DNA from: Sphaerimonospora cavernae
Lineage (GTDB): Bacteria > Actinomycetota > Actinomycetes > Streptosporangiales > Streptosporangiaceae
Reading direction: 5' to 3'
Assembly (NCBI RefSeq): GCF_042435035.1
Contig: NZ_JBHMQT010000012.1
Coordinates: 1 to 64,000 of the forward strand
Length of the DNA stretch: 64,000 bases
A model generated the notes under the pieces. It made no database searches. It was not told where the DNA came from and saw only the letters and a list, made by a program, of their open reading frames with translations. Numbering within the stretch: the first letter of the stretch is position 1; the number at the start of each line of letters is the position of its first letter. This document shows, piece by piece, positions 24,638 through 32,708 of this stretch. The translations under genes were made by a program, and so were the position numbers.

Positions 24638-24955
24638 CACGCCGGATGTTGGCCGTACGGCATTACCGGCGGTGTGACCACGCCACTGTGACGGAACGAT
24701 TTCGGCAGCCGGGGGCCCACCCACGGGGCGTGCGGAAGGCAGGACGTCTCGTACTCCGTCGTTTCCGTGAGGCCTTCCGGCCCGCAAGGGACATGAGATG
24801 GCAACAGCCGTCCCATGTCCTGGGCAGATCGTCTACCCCTAGGCCGTTTTGGGCCTCCGGGTTCCCTGCCCAACTACGGCCGACCGGGACAGATTGCCCC
24901 ATGAATGCATGTTTCATGCATTCCAGGTTTCACGGCTTCTCGATACCATGGGGTC
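24638..24955. other. Intergenic region, only the operator recognised
   Basis: About 318 bases between the fragment above and the AbrB-type antitoxin. Apart from the inverted repeat at 24903-24923 I see no gene, RNA or repeat. Confidence 0.5.
24903..24923. promoter_or_regulatory. Inverted-repeat operator of AbrB/RelE-type pair
   Basis: GAATGCATG (24903-24911), TTT, CATGCATTC (24915-24923) is a perfect 9-base inverted repeat. It ends 32 bases before the antitoxin ATG and overlaps the expected -35 region, with GATACC 8 bases before the ATG as a candidate -10. It is a likely autoregulatory operator bound by the AbrB-type antitoxin. Confidence 0.6.
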
Positions 24956-25279
24956 ATGGAGAAGCACCTGGGGTTCGTCGGAGTCCAGCCCCGCAACGGC
25001 ACGGTGACGATCCCGGCCGAGGCGCGCCGCGCCTTCGGCCTGGACAAGGCCGGTGCGCAGGTCGAGGTCATCATCCGGGACGGCGAGATCGTGCTCGTTC
25101 CGCACGTGGCGGTGCCCGCGAGCGAGGCGTGGTTCTGGAGCCGGGGCCACCAGGCCGCGGAGCGGGAGGCCGACGCCGACCTGGCCGCGGGTCGCTACAC
25201 CGACTCCGACAGCGCCGCGGAGTTCCTCGCCGACCTGGAACGCCTTACGGGTAAGGGCGACTCCGAGGCCGTGGCGTGA
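24956..25279 (+). CDS. AbrB/SpoVT-type antitoxin
   Basis: 107 residues from ATG 24956. GFVGVQPRNGTVTIPAEARR and AFGLDKAGAQVEVIIRDGEI form the swapped-hairpin AbrB/MazE DNA-binding domain; the acidic tail (ADADLAAGRYTDSDSAAEFL) would hold the toxin. A longer frame opening at 24905 lies within the operator and is rejected. The stop overlaps the GTG of a RelE-like toxin (GTGA). Confidence 0.86.
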   Translation: MEKHLGFVGVQPRNGTVTIPAEARRAFGLDKAGAQVEVIIRDGEIVLVPHVAVPASEAWFWSRGHQAAEREADADLAAGRYTDSDSAAEFLADLERLTGKGDSEAVA

Positions 25280-25587
25280 AGTTCCGCCGTGCCGCTGCGT
25301 TCGACCGGGACTTCACCCGGCTCCCCACCGAGCATCAGCGACTGTTCCTGAAAGCGCTTCGCGAACACGTCCTGCCCGCGATCGGCGCCGGCGCCTTCAC
25401 CGGGGACCCGCCCTGGCCGGCCCGGCTCCGAGTCCACCGTCTGTCCGACACCGCGATCTACTCGATCACCTGGCACTTCTCGTCTCCCGACGGGCGAGCC
25501 ACCTTCCACCTCGGGCAGAACGAGGAAGGGGAACCGATGCTGGTATGGCGCCGCATCGGAGATCACAGCATCTACGACCGGCCATAA
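25276..25587 (+). CDS. RelE/ParE-like toxin
   Basis: 103 residues. KFRRAAAFDRDFTRLPTEHQ (strand plus helix hairpin), RVHRLSDTAIYSITWHF and the late VWRRIGDH follow the RelE/YoeB-like order; the final H in GDHSIYD matches the C-terminal His often seen in active family members. Translationally coupled to the AbrB-type antitoxin. A 79-base structured repeat begins 55 bases after its stop. Confidence 0.82.
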   Translation: MKFRRAAAFDRDFTRLPTEHQRLFLKALREHVLPAIGAGAFTGDPPWPARLRVHRLSDTAIYSITWHFSSPDGRATFHLGQNEEGEPMLVWRRIGDHSIYDRP

Positions 25588-25642
25588 CACCACCAGCAGC
25601 GTGCCCCGGCCGGCTTCGAACGGCATGCCGCCCCACTCCCAG

Positions 25643-25721
25643 CCCCAACCACCCGTTGCACGACCGCGCCCGGTCGTACGGCTCCCGCCCTCGAGAGCCG
25701 GGGTAAGCATGGGCTACACAT
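25643..25721 (+). repeat. 79-base structured direct repeat, copy A
   Basis: Matches 62159-62237 at about 73 of 79 positions without gaps. It contains two hairpins: ACGACCG-CGCC-CGGTCGT (perfect in both copies) and GGCTCCC...GAGAGCC. In copy B the second stem is GGCTTCC...GGAAGCC, so one base pair changes T-A to C-G between copies, which suggests selection on structure. It ends with a conserved TAAGCATGGG-TACACAT. Copies lie in the same orientation on either side of the catabolic island, each just downstream of a toxin gene. Confidence 0.8.
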
Positions 25722-25735
25722 GGCGTAGGCGGTGC

Positions 25736-25914
25736 ACCGGTCGACGTATCCGGCTCCGGCCCGGGCCGCCTCCTCCGCGATGTTGAAGGCCTCCCGTCCG
25801 GCGCGCAGCTTGGCGGTGCCGTCCCAGGCGAAGGCCGCGAGCAGCAGCATCAGCGGGCCCACCACCGCGGCGGTGAACACCGTGACCGATCCCCCGATCC
25901 CACTTCATGATCAC
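25736..25914 (-). pseudogene. N-terminal relic of TadE/TadG-like pilus protein
   Basis: Minus-strand sequence reads GSVTVFTAAVVGPLMLLLAA then GTAKLRAGREAFNIAEEAAR, the hydrophobic N-terminus plus start of the periplasmic part of TadE/TadG-like Flp pilus proteins. The opening MIMKWDRG is in another frame, implying a frameshift near 25885. After about AARAGAGYVD the match ends, close to repeat copy A. A broken remnant of a pilus assembly gene. Confidence 0.65.
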
Positions 25915-26063
25915 GCTCCGCGGAACGGGTCGATGGGCGAGGTGAACGACGCCCGGACCGCCTTACTGTGCCGCAGCAGGAAGCGGGCTCGCGCCGCACG
26001 GCGAAATCCCCGGCCGCCCGCGGCCCGTGCGGACTCTCTCAGGTCGTGTGACTCGCGAGAGCG

Positions 26064-26693
26064 TCAGTTTCCGCATAGTCTCGCCACGACATCCGCCTTG
26101 TGCCGGTACGCCTCGGCCAGTGTCGCGCCCTGTCTCAGCGCGGCCACGACCTTCTCCTCCGCCTCGGCGTAGGTGTACGCGTCGGCCAGCACCTCCGGAT
26201 CCGTCACCACGGCCACGCCGTCCCGATCCATGACGATCGTGTCGCCGTCGCGGACCGGCACCCCCGCGATCTCCAGCGGCGTACCGACGGATGCCATGTG
26301 CACCAGAGGCCCGGGGCCCGCCGTCGCCTCGTACAACGCCCACAGCGGCAGCCCGAGGCCACGTACGGCCTCCACGTCGCGGACCCCGCCCTCGACCACG
26401 GCCCCGGCCGCGCCCCGGCCGAGTGCCGCCAGCGTGAGGATTTCGCCCCACACCGCTCCCGCCGCCGCCTCGGCCCCGGCGATCACGATCACGCGTCCGC
26501 CCAGGTCCTCGTCGAGCAGCCGGTGCAGCGGCTTGAGGCCGTCCGGGCCGGGCCCCGCGGCCAGGCACACCGTACGGGCCCTGCCCTGTACGGCGGGGGC
26601 CCGGTGGATCGGCACCAGGGGTGGGCTCAGCCACCCCGTCAGCCCGCGTAGCTGGAGCACGTCCGCGATGGCGTTGGTCGGCGGGGGCACCAC
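26064..26693 (-). CDS. RraA-like aldolase/decarboxylase family protein
   Basis: 209 residues of the RraA/HMG-aldolase family. VVEGGVRDVEAV holds the substrate- and metal-binding R-D pair; GAEAAAGAVWGEILTLAALG is the family G-x-x-x-G-x-x-x region. Enzymes of this group cleave 4-hydroxy-4-methyl-2-oxoglutarate or decarboxylate oxaloacetate, typical last steps of aromatic ring catabolism. It is the last gene of the long minus-strand catabolic run, 4 bases after the ligase gene. It is not an RNase E inhibitor in this context. Confidence 0.84.
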   Translation of the reverse strand: MVPPPTNAIADVLQLRGLTGWLSPPLVPIHRAPAVQGRARTVCLAAGPGPDGLKPLHRLLDEDLGGRVIVIAGAEAAAGAVWGEILTLAALGRGAAGAVVEGGVRDVEAVRGLGLPLWALYEATAGPGPLVHMASVGTPLEIAGVPVRDGDTIVMDRDGVAVVTDPEVLADAYTYAEAEEKVVAALRQGATLAEAYRHKADVVARLCGN

Positions 26694-26697
26694 TGAC

Positions 26698-28194
26698 TCA
26701 CCTCTTCAAGAGAAATTTCCGTATTTTGCCGACGGAGGTTCGGGGCAGCGCCTCCACAACCTCGAAACGCACCGGCCGTTTGGACTTGGCGAGTCGCTCG
26801 GCGCACCAGCCGGCGAGATCGTCGAGGCGGGCATCACCCCGGGGCACCACGTAGGCGACCGGCACCTCATCCCTGACCGGGTCGGGCTCACCCACGACCG
26901 CCGCTTCGAACACGCCGGGGTGCCCGGCGAGCACGGCCTCGATCTCGACGACCGAGACGTTCTCCCCGGCGACCTTCAGCACGTCGCCGCCGCGCCCGGC
27001 GAAGTACACATTGCCGTCGGCGTCCACGCCGCCGCGGTCGCCGGTGACGAACCATCCGTCCCGGAAGCAGGCGGCCGTCGTCGCCGGGTCGTCCAGGTAA
27101 CCGGCGAACAACGTCGTGCCGGGCTCGCCGCCGACGAGGATCTCACCGATCTCGCCGGGCTCCACGGGGAGACCGGTCGTGTCCGAGACGACCGCGACCG
27201 CGCAGCCGAGCGTGGGCCGGCCCATGGCGTGCGGGACGGGGACGACGGCCCGGTTGGTGAGAACGGCGGGGATCGTCTCGGTCATGCCGTACAGCTGGCG
27301 GGGACGGCAGCCGAGTAGAGCGGAGATCTGGTCGTACTGGTCATCGGTGAGGTTCTGGGCGTACCAGCAGTTGACCAGTCGGAGCCCCTCGACCGGGGTG
27401 CCGCCCCGGGCCAGGATCATCCGGATCGGCGCGGCGAACAGGCTGGCATGGGTCGCCTCGTGCCGCGCCGCCTGGGCCAGGAAGCCGCTGGCCGAGAACG
27501 TGTGCATCAGGGTCACGCTCGCGCCCATCGCGATGGCCGGCGCGAACGAGTAGTACTGCGCGTTGGCGTGGAACAACGGCAGCACGACGAGCTGGCGGTC
27601 ATCCGGCCGGAGGGCGGATGCGGCGGCCATGACGTCTCCGGCGAAGGCGTAGTTGGCCTGTGTGACGACCACGCATTTGGGTGCGGAGGTCGTGCCGGAG
27701 GTGAACATCAGGCCGAGCGGCGCCTCCGGGGGCGGCGGCTCCTTCCACGGCGGCGGGTCTCCGGCGAGCACGTCGAGCGTCACGTCCGCCTCGGACACCT
27801 CCACGACGGAGACCCCGCTCTGGGCGGCCGCCGCGCGGAAGACCTCCGCGCGATCCGGCGCGCAGACGCCCAGGACGGCGGCCGTGCGCCGCATGTGGGC
27901 GGCGAGCTCGGGTGCCGTCGAGGACGGGTCGGAGGGGACCATGGCCGCTCCCAGCTTGGCGCAGGCCAGCCAGATCGCGACGAATGCCGGGGAGTTGCGC
28001 AGCGCGAGGCTCACGCGGGAGCCGTACGACACCCCCCGGGCCCGCAGCCCGCCCGCCACCCGGTCGGCCAGGGCGTCGAACTCGGCGTACGTCCACCGGG
28101 TCACGGACCCGTCCGGGCCTTCCCAGATCAGGAAGGGATGGCCCGGACGGGCCGCGACCGCGTCTCGCCAGCGGGCGGCGAACGTGACGGTCAT
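26698..28194 (-). CDS. AMP-forming acyl-CoA ligase (CaiC-like)
   Basis: 498 residues. LMFTSGTTSAPKCVVVT (P-loop), LYGMTETIP, WFVTGDRGGV, GRGGDVLKVAGENVS and the C-terminal lysine in RTSVGKIRKFLLKR are all present. Activates a carboxylic acid as CoA thioester; the crotonobetaine/carnitine-CoA ligase branch is closest by eye. The ATG at 28194 overlaps the stop of the hydantoinase B gene (ATGA). It probably activates an organic acid made by the upstream pathway. A longer frame upstream lies inside hyuB and is rejected. Confidence 0.9.
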   Translation of the reverse strand: MTVTFAARWRDAVAARPGHPFLIWEGPDGSVTRWTYAEFDALADRVAGGLRARGVSYGSRVSLALRNSPAFVAIWLACAKLGAAMVPSDPSSTAPELAAHMRRTAAVLGVCAPDRAEVFRAAAAQSGVSVVEVSEADVTLDVLAGDPPPWKEPPPPEAPLGLMFTSGTTSAPKCVVVTQANYAFAGDVMAAASALRPDDRQLVVLPLFHANAQYYSFAPAIAMGASVTLMHTFSASGFLAQAARHEATHASLFAAPIRMILARGGTPVEGLRLVNCWYAQNLTDDQYDQISALLGCRPRQLYGMTETIPAVLTNRAVVPVPHAMGRPTLGCAVAVVSDTTGLPVEPGEIGEILVGGEPGTTLFAGYLDDPATTAACFRDGWFVTGDRGGVDADGNVYFAGRGGDVLKVAGENVSVVEIEAVLAGHPGVFEAAVVGEPDPVRDEVPVAYVVPRGDARLDDLAGWCAERLAKSKRPVRFEVVEALPRTSVGKIRKFLLKR

Positions 28195-29765
28195 GCCGAT
28201 GCGCTCTCCGCGGCCACGCCGTACCCGCCGCCGCCCGGCAGTTCGAGCCGGACCACGTCGCCCGGCTGCAGGGTGATGCGGGCCTGGGTGCGGACCGGCT
28301 CGCCGTTGACCAGGAAACGGCCGGTGGCGCCCGGCCCGCCGCCGAAGACGCCGAGCGGGCCACGAGCCAGGCGGCTGGTCACCGCATTGAGCGTCCAGGG
28401 TGCCTTGGTGTCCACGGTGAACTCGATGGTCTGGCCGAGCCCGCCGGTGTGGCGGCCCCGGCCGCCCGAGTCTCGGCGCAGTTCCTTGCGGAGGAACCGG
28501 ATCGGGGCCGAACCTTCGACGACCTCGATCGGCACCGCGGCGACCCCGGTGGGATAGGAGGTCGCCGACAGGCCCGGCTTGGCGGCGCGCGCCCCGACGC
28601 CGCCCGCGTAGGTGAACATCGCGGTGATGAACGGCCGGCCGTCGTCGTGCTGCCCGCTGACCTGCATCGTCCACACCGCCGCCGAGCCCTCCGCCATCAC
28701 CGCGTCCGGCAGCACCTTGGACATGGCCTGCAGCAGCGGCATCGGCAGGAACATGCCGACGACGTGCCGTGCCGTACACGGGCTCGGCGGTACGGCGTTC
28801 ACGATGCTGCCCTCCGGGGCCTCCACGCGGATCGGGGCGAGCGAGCCCGCGTTGTTGGGGATCTCCGGGTTGAGCAGGCTGCGCAGCGTGAACGTGGTGT
28901 AGGCGTGGGTGTAGTTCTTCACCACGTTGATGCCGTACGGGCTGGCGCCCGAGGAGCCCGCGTAGTCCACGAGGATCTCGCCGCGCTCGGCGTCGATCGT
29001 CACCGCGACCTGGATCGTGATCTCCGAGCCGTCGGCCAGGTCGAGCACCGAGGTCGCCTCGTAGCGTCCGCCGGGCAGCGCCTTGATGGCCCGCCGGGTG
29101 GCGTCCTCGGAGCGCTCGATGACCACGTCGGCGAGGTCCTCGATGTCGTCGAGTCGGTAACCGTCGAGCAGCGCGTGCAGCCGCTGGGCGCCGACCTCGC
29201 CCGAGGCCATCTGCGCGTGCAGGTCACCCGCCATGTGCGTGGGCTGGCGCACGTTGGCCAGGATGAAGTCCCACACCGGGGTGTTGCGCTCACCCCTCAC
29301 CATCAGTTTCGTGATCGGGATCCACAGGCCCTCCTCGAAGACGTCCCTGGCGCCCGCCCCGATGCCGTAGCCGCCGACGTCGGTGTGGTGGATCGTCGAG
29401 CCGAAGAACGCGATCACACGGCCGTGGCGGAAAACCGGGACCAGCACGGTCACGTCGAGCAGTTGCCCCGCGGTCTTGTACGGGTCGTTGGTGATCAGCA
29501 CGTCGCCCGGTTCGAGGGAGTCCACCGGGTGCCTGTCGAGGATGTTGCGCGCGGCGATGGCCAGGGAGTTGATGTGGCCGGGCGTGCCGGTCACGGCCTG
29601 GGCGACCATCCGGCCGCGCCGGTCGAACAGCGCGTTGGCCAGGTCCCCGGCCTCGCGCACGATCGGGCTGAACGCCGCCCGCTGCAGCGCCCTGGCCTGC
29701 TCGTTCACGGTCGAGACGAGCGAGCCCCAGAGCACTTCGAGCTCGATCGCGTCAAAGGTCCTCAC
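28191..29765 (-). CDS. hyuB: Hydantoinase B/oxoprolinase family, subunit B
   Basis: 524 residues. N-terminal VNEQARALQRAAFSPIVREA, central LITNDPYKTAGQLLDVT, FGSTIHHTDVGG and C-terminal glycine-rich PGGGGYG are family hallmarks; HHTD supplies likely metal ligands. With the HyuA partner it forms an ATP-dependent lactam or hydantoin hydrolase (or a related acetone-carboxylase-like enzyme). It starts directly at the end of the HyuA gene (overlap of 1 base region at 29765). Both subunits are complete. Confidence 0.92.
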   Translation of the reverse strand: MRTFDAIELEVLWGSLVSTVNEQARALQRAAFSPIVREAGDLANALFDRRGRMVAQAVTGTPGHINSLAIAARNILDRHPVDSLEPGDVLITNDPYKTAGQLLDVTVLVPVFRHGRVIAFFGSTIHHTDVGGYGIGAGARDVFEEGLWIPITKLMVRGERNTPVWDFILANVRQPTHMAGDLHAQMASGEVGAQRLHALLDGYRLDDIEDLADVVIERSEDATRRAIKALPGGRYEATSVLDLADGSEITIQVAVTIDAERGEILVDYAGSSGASPYGINVVKNYTHAYTTFTLRSLLNPEIPNNAGSLAPIRVEAPEGSIVNAVPPSPCTARHVVGMFLPMPLLQAMSKVLPDAVMAEGSAAVWTMQVSGQHDDGRPFITAMFTYAGGVGARAAKPGLSATSYPTGVAAVPIEVVEGSAPIRFLRKELRRDSGGRGRHTGGLGQTIEFTVDTKAPWTLNAVTSRLARGPLGVFGGGPGATGRFLVNGEPVRTQARITLQPGDVVRLELPGGGGYGVAAESASA

Positions 29766-31837
29766 TAGATCTCCCGGGTGGCGATGATGGAGCCGTCGGC
29801 GGACACCTCGCAGGTCCAGCCGTCGGGCACGACGGAGGTGGTCTCGCGTTCCTCGATGAGCGCGGGGCCGCTGAAGCGGTCGCCGGCGCCGAGGGAGGCC
29901 CGGCGGTAGACGGGGACCTCACGGGGCGGTTCGCCGCGGCGGAAGCGGGCCAGGCGGGTGCCGTACGGCGTCGCCGTGCCCGAACCGGCCGGCAGGGTGG
30001 GCACCTCGAACGGCGGTGCGTCCGACCAGGCGGCGACGCGCCAGGTCACGACCTCCACGTCCACGTCCGGGATGCGCAGGCCGTACACCCGCTCGTACGC
30101 CTGGTGGAAGCGCTCGGCGGTCTCCTCCGAGGTGACCGGCCACGCGTCGCCCTCGCCGACCCAGACGGTGATCTCGTTGCCCTGGCCGGCGTAGCGGGCG
30201 TCGAGGCCGTAGCGGAACCGCACGTTCTCGATGTCGGCCCCCGCCGCGGCGAGGATGCGGCGGCCCTCGTCGCGCATCTCGTCGAGCAGCGCGTCGCGGT
30301 CCCCGTCCGCGGCGGCGTTCAGCACCCGGACCATGCTGCGGGCCAGGTCGATGCGGACCGGGCTGACCAGTGTGCCGAATGCCGACAGCACGCTCGCGTT
30401 CACCGGGAAGATCACCCGGGGGGCTTCCAGCAGGGCGGCGACCCCGCAGGCGTGTACGGGACCGGCGCCGCCGAACGCGATCAGTGAGACGCCGCGCAGG
30501 TCGATGCCGCGTTCGACGGCGTGCATGCGCGCCGCGGCGGCCATGTTCTGGTTGATGACCTCGTAGACGCCCACTGCGGCCTCGTCGACGCCGGTTCCCA
30601 TGCCGTCGGCGAGCGGCTGGAACGCCTGGCGCGCCCGCTCCAGGTCGAGCGGCATCTCACCGCCGAGGAAGTAGGCCGGGTCGAGCAGCCCCATGACCAG
30701 GTCGGCGTCCGTGGTGGCGGGAGTGGTGCCGCCCCGGGCGTAGGCCACCGGGCCCGGGTCCGCGCCGGCCGAGTCGGGTCCGACCTTGAGCAGGCCGAGG
30801 TCGTCGATGCGGGCCAGGCTGCCGCCGCCCGCCCCGATCTCCACCAGGTCCACCGACGGCACCGAGCAGGGGTAGCCCGAGCCCTTCTTGAACCGGTAGA
30901 CGCGGGCGACCTCGAACTCGTTGGTCAGCTCGGGCTGGTACTCCTCGATCAGGCAGGACTTGGCCGTGGTGCCGCCCAGGTCGAAGCAGAACAGCCGCTC
31001 CTCTGCGAGCCGCCGGGCGTACCAGACCCCTGCCAGCGCGCCCGCCGCCGGGCCCGACTCCACCAGCCGGATCGGCACCTTGCGCGCGTCGGCCGCCGAG
31101 ATCACGCCGCCGTTGGAGAGCATCATCAGCACCGAGGCGCCGAACCCACTGTCGCGCAGCCAGCGCTCCAGCTCCTCCAGGTAGGGGCCGATCACCGGCA
31201 TGGTCGCCGCGTTGCAGGCCGTGGTGATCATCCGGGGGTACTCGCGGATCTGCGGACTCACCTCATAGGAGGCGCAGACCGGCACACCGAGCCGTTTGGC
31301 CAGGCCCTCGGCGACCAGCCGCTCGTTGTCTGCATTGGCATAAGAGTTGAGCAGGCAGACCGCGACGGCCTCGACGCCGCTCATCCGCCGCGCCAGCACG
31401 TCGAGTTCGTCCTCGCCCGGCGCGAGGCGTACCTCCCCGGTGGCGGTCGTGCGCTCGTCGATCTCGAAGACCAGCTCGCGCGGGATGGGCGAGGCCGGGA
31501 ACTCGATCTGCATGTCGTACATGTCGTAGCGGTGCTCGGTGCGGATCTCCAGCGTGTCGCCGAAACCCTTGGTGGTGACGAGCGCCGCGCGGCCGGTCTT
31601 GCCCTCGATGAGCGCGTTGGTGATCAGTGTGGTCGCGTGGACGATGGGCCGGGTGATGTCACTCGGCTCGATCCCGGCCTTGGCGAGCGCCGAGGTCACG
31701 CCGTCCCGCACGCCGCCGAGCGGAGCCGAGGGCGTGGTCAGCGTCTTCTCCACGACCACTCGCCCGGAATCGGCGTCCAGCAGGACGATGTCGGTAAAGG
31801 TGCCGCCGATGTCGACGGCGAGTCTCCAGTCAGTCAC
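29765..31837 (-). CDS. hyuA: Hydantoinase A/oxoprolinase family, subunit A
   Basis: 690 residues from GTG 31837. VDIGGTFTDIVLLDA is the N-terminal ATP-site; VHATTLITNALIEGKTGRAA, CFDLGGTTAKSCLI and FGGAGPVHA are the other conserved blocks of the ASKHA-like fold. Works with HyuB to open lactam rings at the cost of ATP. The start overlaps the end of the KorB gene by 8 bases; the longer open frame upstream lies inside korB and is rejected. Confidence 0.92.
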   Translation of the reverse strand: MTDWRLAVDIGGTFTDIVLLDADSGRVVVEKTLTTPSAPLGGVRDGVTSALAKAGIEPSDITRPIVHATTLITNALIEGKTGRAALVTTKGFGDTLEIRTEHRYDMYDMQIEFPASPIPRELVFEIDERTTATGEVRLAPGEDELDVLARRMSGVEAVAVCLLNSYANADNERLVAEGLAKRLGVPVCASYEVSPQIREYPRMITTACNAATMPVIGPYLEELERWLRDSGFGASVLMMLSNGGVISAADARKVPIRLVESGPAAGALAGVWYARRLAEERLFCFDLGGTTAKSCLIEEYQPELTNEFEVARVYRFKKGSGYPCSVPSVDLVEIGAGGGSLARIDDLGLLKVGPDSAGADPGPVAYARGGTTPATTDADLVMGLLDPAYFLGGEMPLDLERARQAFQPLADGMGTGVDEAAVGVYEVINQNMAAAARMHAVERGIDLRGVSLIAFGGAGPVHACGVAALLEAPRVIFPVNASVLSAFGTLVSPVRIDLARSMVRVLNAAADGDRDALLDEMRDEGRRILAAAGADIENVRFRYGLDARYAGQGNEITVWVGEGDAWPVTSEETAERFHQAYERVYGLRIPDVDVEVVTWRVAAWSDAPPFEVPTLPAGSGTATPYGTRLARFRRGEPPREVPVYRRASLGAGDRFSGPALIEERETTSVVPDGWTCEVSADGSIIATREI

Positions 31838-32708
31838 TCCTTGCGTTCCCCTCGGTGATGGTCCAGGTGTCGGGACCGGTGAGCAGGGCGGCGAGGTCGC
31901 CCTCGCCGTGGATCTGTACGGCCCGGCCGAGCTGCTCGGCCATGAGCTCGTCATAGGAAGGCCGGTCGACGTCGCGGAAGACGCCGATCGGGGTGGGGTC
32001 GTCCATGCGGGAGAGCGCGAACGCCTCAGCGAGGTCGTCGGTGGGCTCGACGTGCCGGAACAGGTCGTTCCGCTTGAGTTCGTCGAAAGCGCCGTCGTTG
32101 AAGATGGGGCAGTTCTGGTAGATCTCCACGAACGAGGTGCCGCGGTGGGCGGCGGCCCGGCGCAACACGCTCTGCAGGTGCCTGCGATCGGAGTCGATCG
32201 TGCGTGCGACGAAGGTGGCCTCGGCACCGAGGGCGAGGGAGATCGGGTTGAGCGGCCGGTCAATGGACCCTATAGGCGTTGATTTCGTGATTTTCCCAAT
32301 TTCGGAGGTCGGGGAATACTGGCCCTTGGTCAGCCCGTAGATCCGGTTGTTGAACAGCAGGATGTTCAGGTTGACGTTGCGGCGCAGCGCGTGGATCAGG
32401 TGGTTACCGCCGATCGAGAGCCCGTCGCCGTCACCGGTGATCACCCAGACCGACAGATCCGGGCGGGATGCCGCCAGGCCCGTGGCGATCGCCGGGGCGC
32501 GGCCGTGGATCGAGTGGAAGCCGTAGGTGTTCAGGTAGTAGGGGAAGCGGGAGGAGCACCCGATGCCCGAGACGAACACGATGCGCTCCCGGGGGACGCC
32601 CAACTCGGGCAGGAAGCCCTGCACCGCGGCGAGGATCGCGTAGTCCCCGCAGCCGGGGCACCACCGCACCTCCTGGTCGGACTTGAAATCCTTCGCCGTG
32701 AGGGTCAC
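31830..32708 (-). CDS. korB: 2-oxoacid:ferredoxin oxidoreductase, beta subunit
   Basis: 292 residues. TPP site GDGDGLSIGGNH...NILLFNN; four cysteines expected for a 4Fe-4S cluster are visible (C17 and C20 in WCPGCGDY, one in GIGCSSR, one in NCPIF). Slightly shorter than mycobacterial KorB (~340-370). With KorA it oxidises a 2-oxoacid to acyl-CoA and reduces ferredoxin. It overlaps the KorA stop by 4 bases. Placed among ring-degradation genes, it may be specific for a pathway 2-oxoacid rather than 2-oxoglutarate. Confidence 0.92.
   Translation of the reverse strand: MTLTAKDFKSDQEVRWCPGCGDYAILAAVQGFLPELGVPRERIVFVSGIGCSSRFPYYLNTYGFHSIHGRAPAIATGLAASRPDLSVWVITGDGDGLSIGGNHLIHALRRNVNLNILLFNNRIYGLTKGQYSPTSEIGKITKSTPIGSIDRPLNPISLALGAEATFVARTIDSDRRHLQSVLRRAAAHRGTSFVEIYQNCPIFNDGAFDELKRNDLFRHVEPTDDLAEAFALSRMDDPTPIGVFRDVDRPSYDELMAEQLGRAVQIHGEGDLAALLTGPDTWTITEGNARSD

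Noticed and set aside
24905..24955. Upstream start for the AbrB-type antitoxin
   Set aside because: The added 17 codons lie in the inverted-repeat operator and have no family similarity.
25643..25710. Conserved minus-strand peptide frame within the 79-base repeats
   Set aside because: Both copies can be read as a similar short peptide start, but the changes follow hairpin pairing better than codon position, and no ribosome site is present.
28449..29768. Plus-strand 439-codon frame opposite the hydantoinase B gene
   Set aside because: Composition-driven antisense frame in GC-rich DNA; it has no domain pattern, while the minus strand encodes a complete hydantoinase B.
30521..31858. Plus-strand 445-codon frame opposite the hydantoinase A gene
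   Set aside because: Arg/Gly/His-rich antisense frame without family similarity; the hyuA gene on the other strand explains the open frame.
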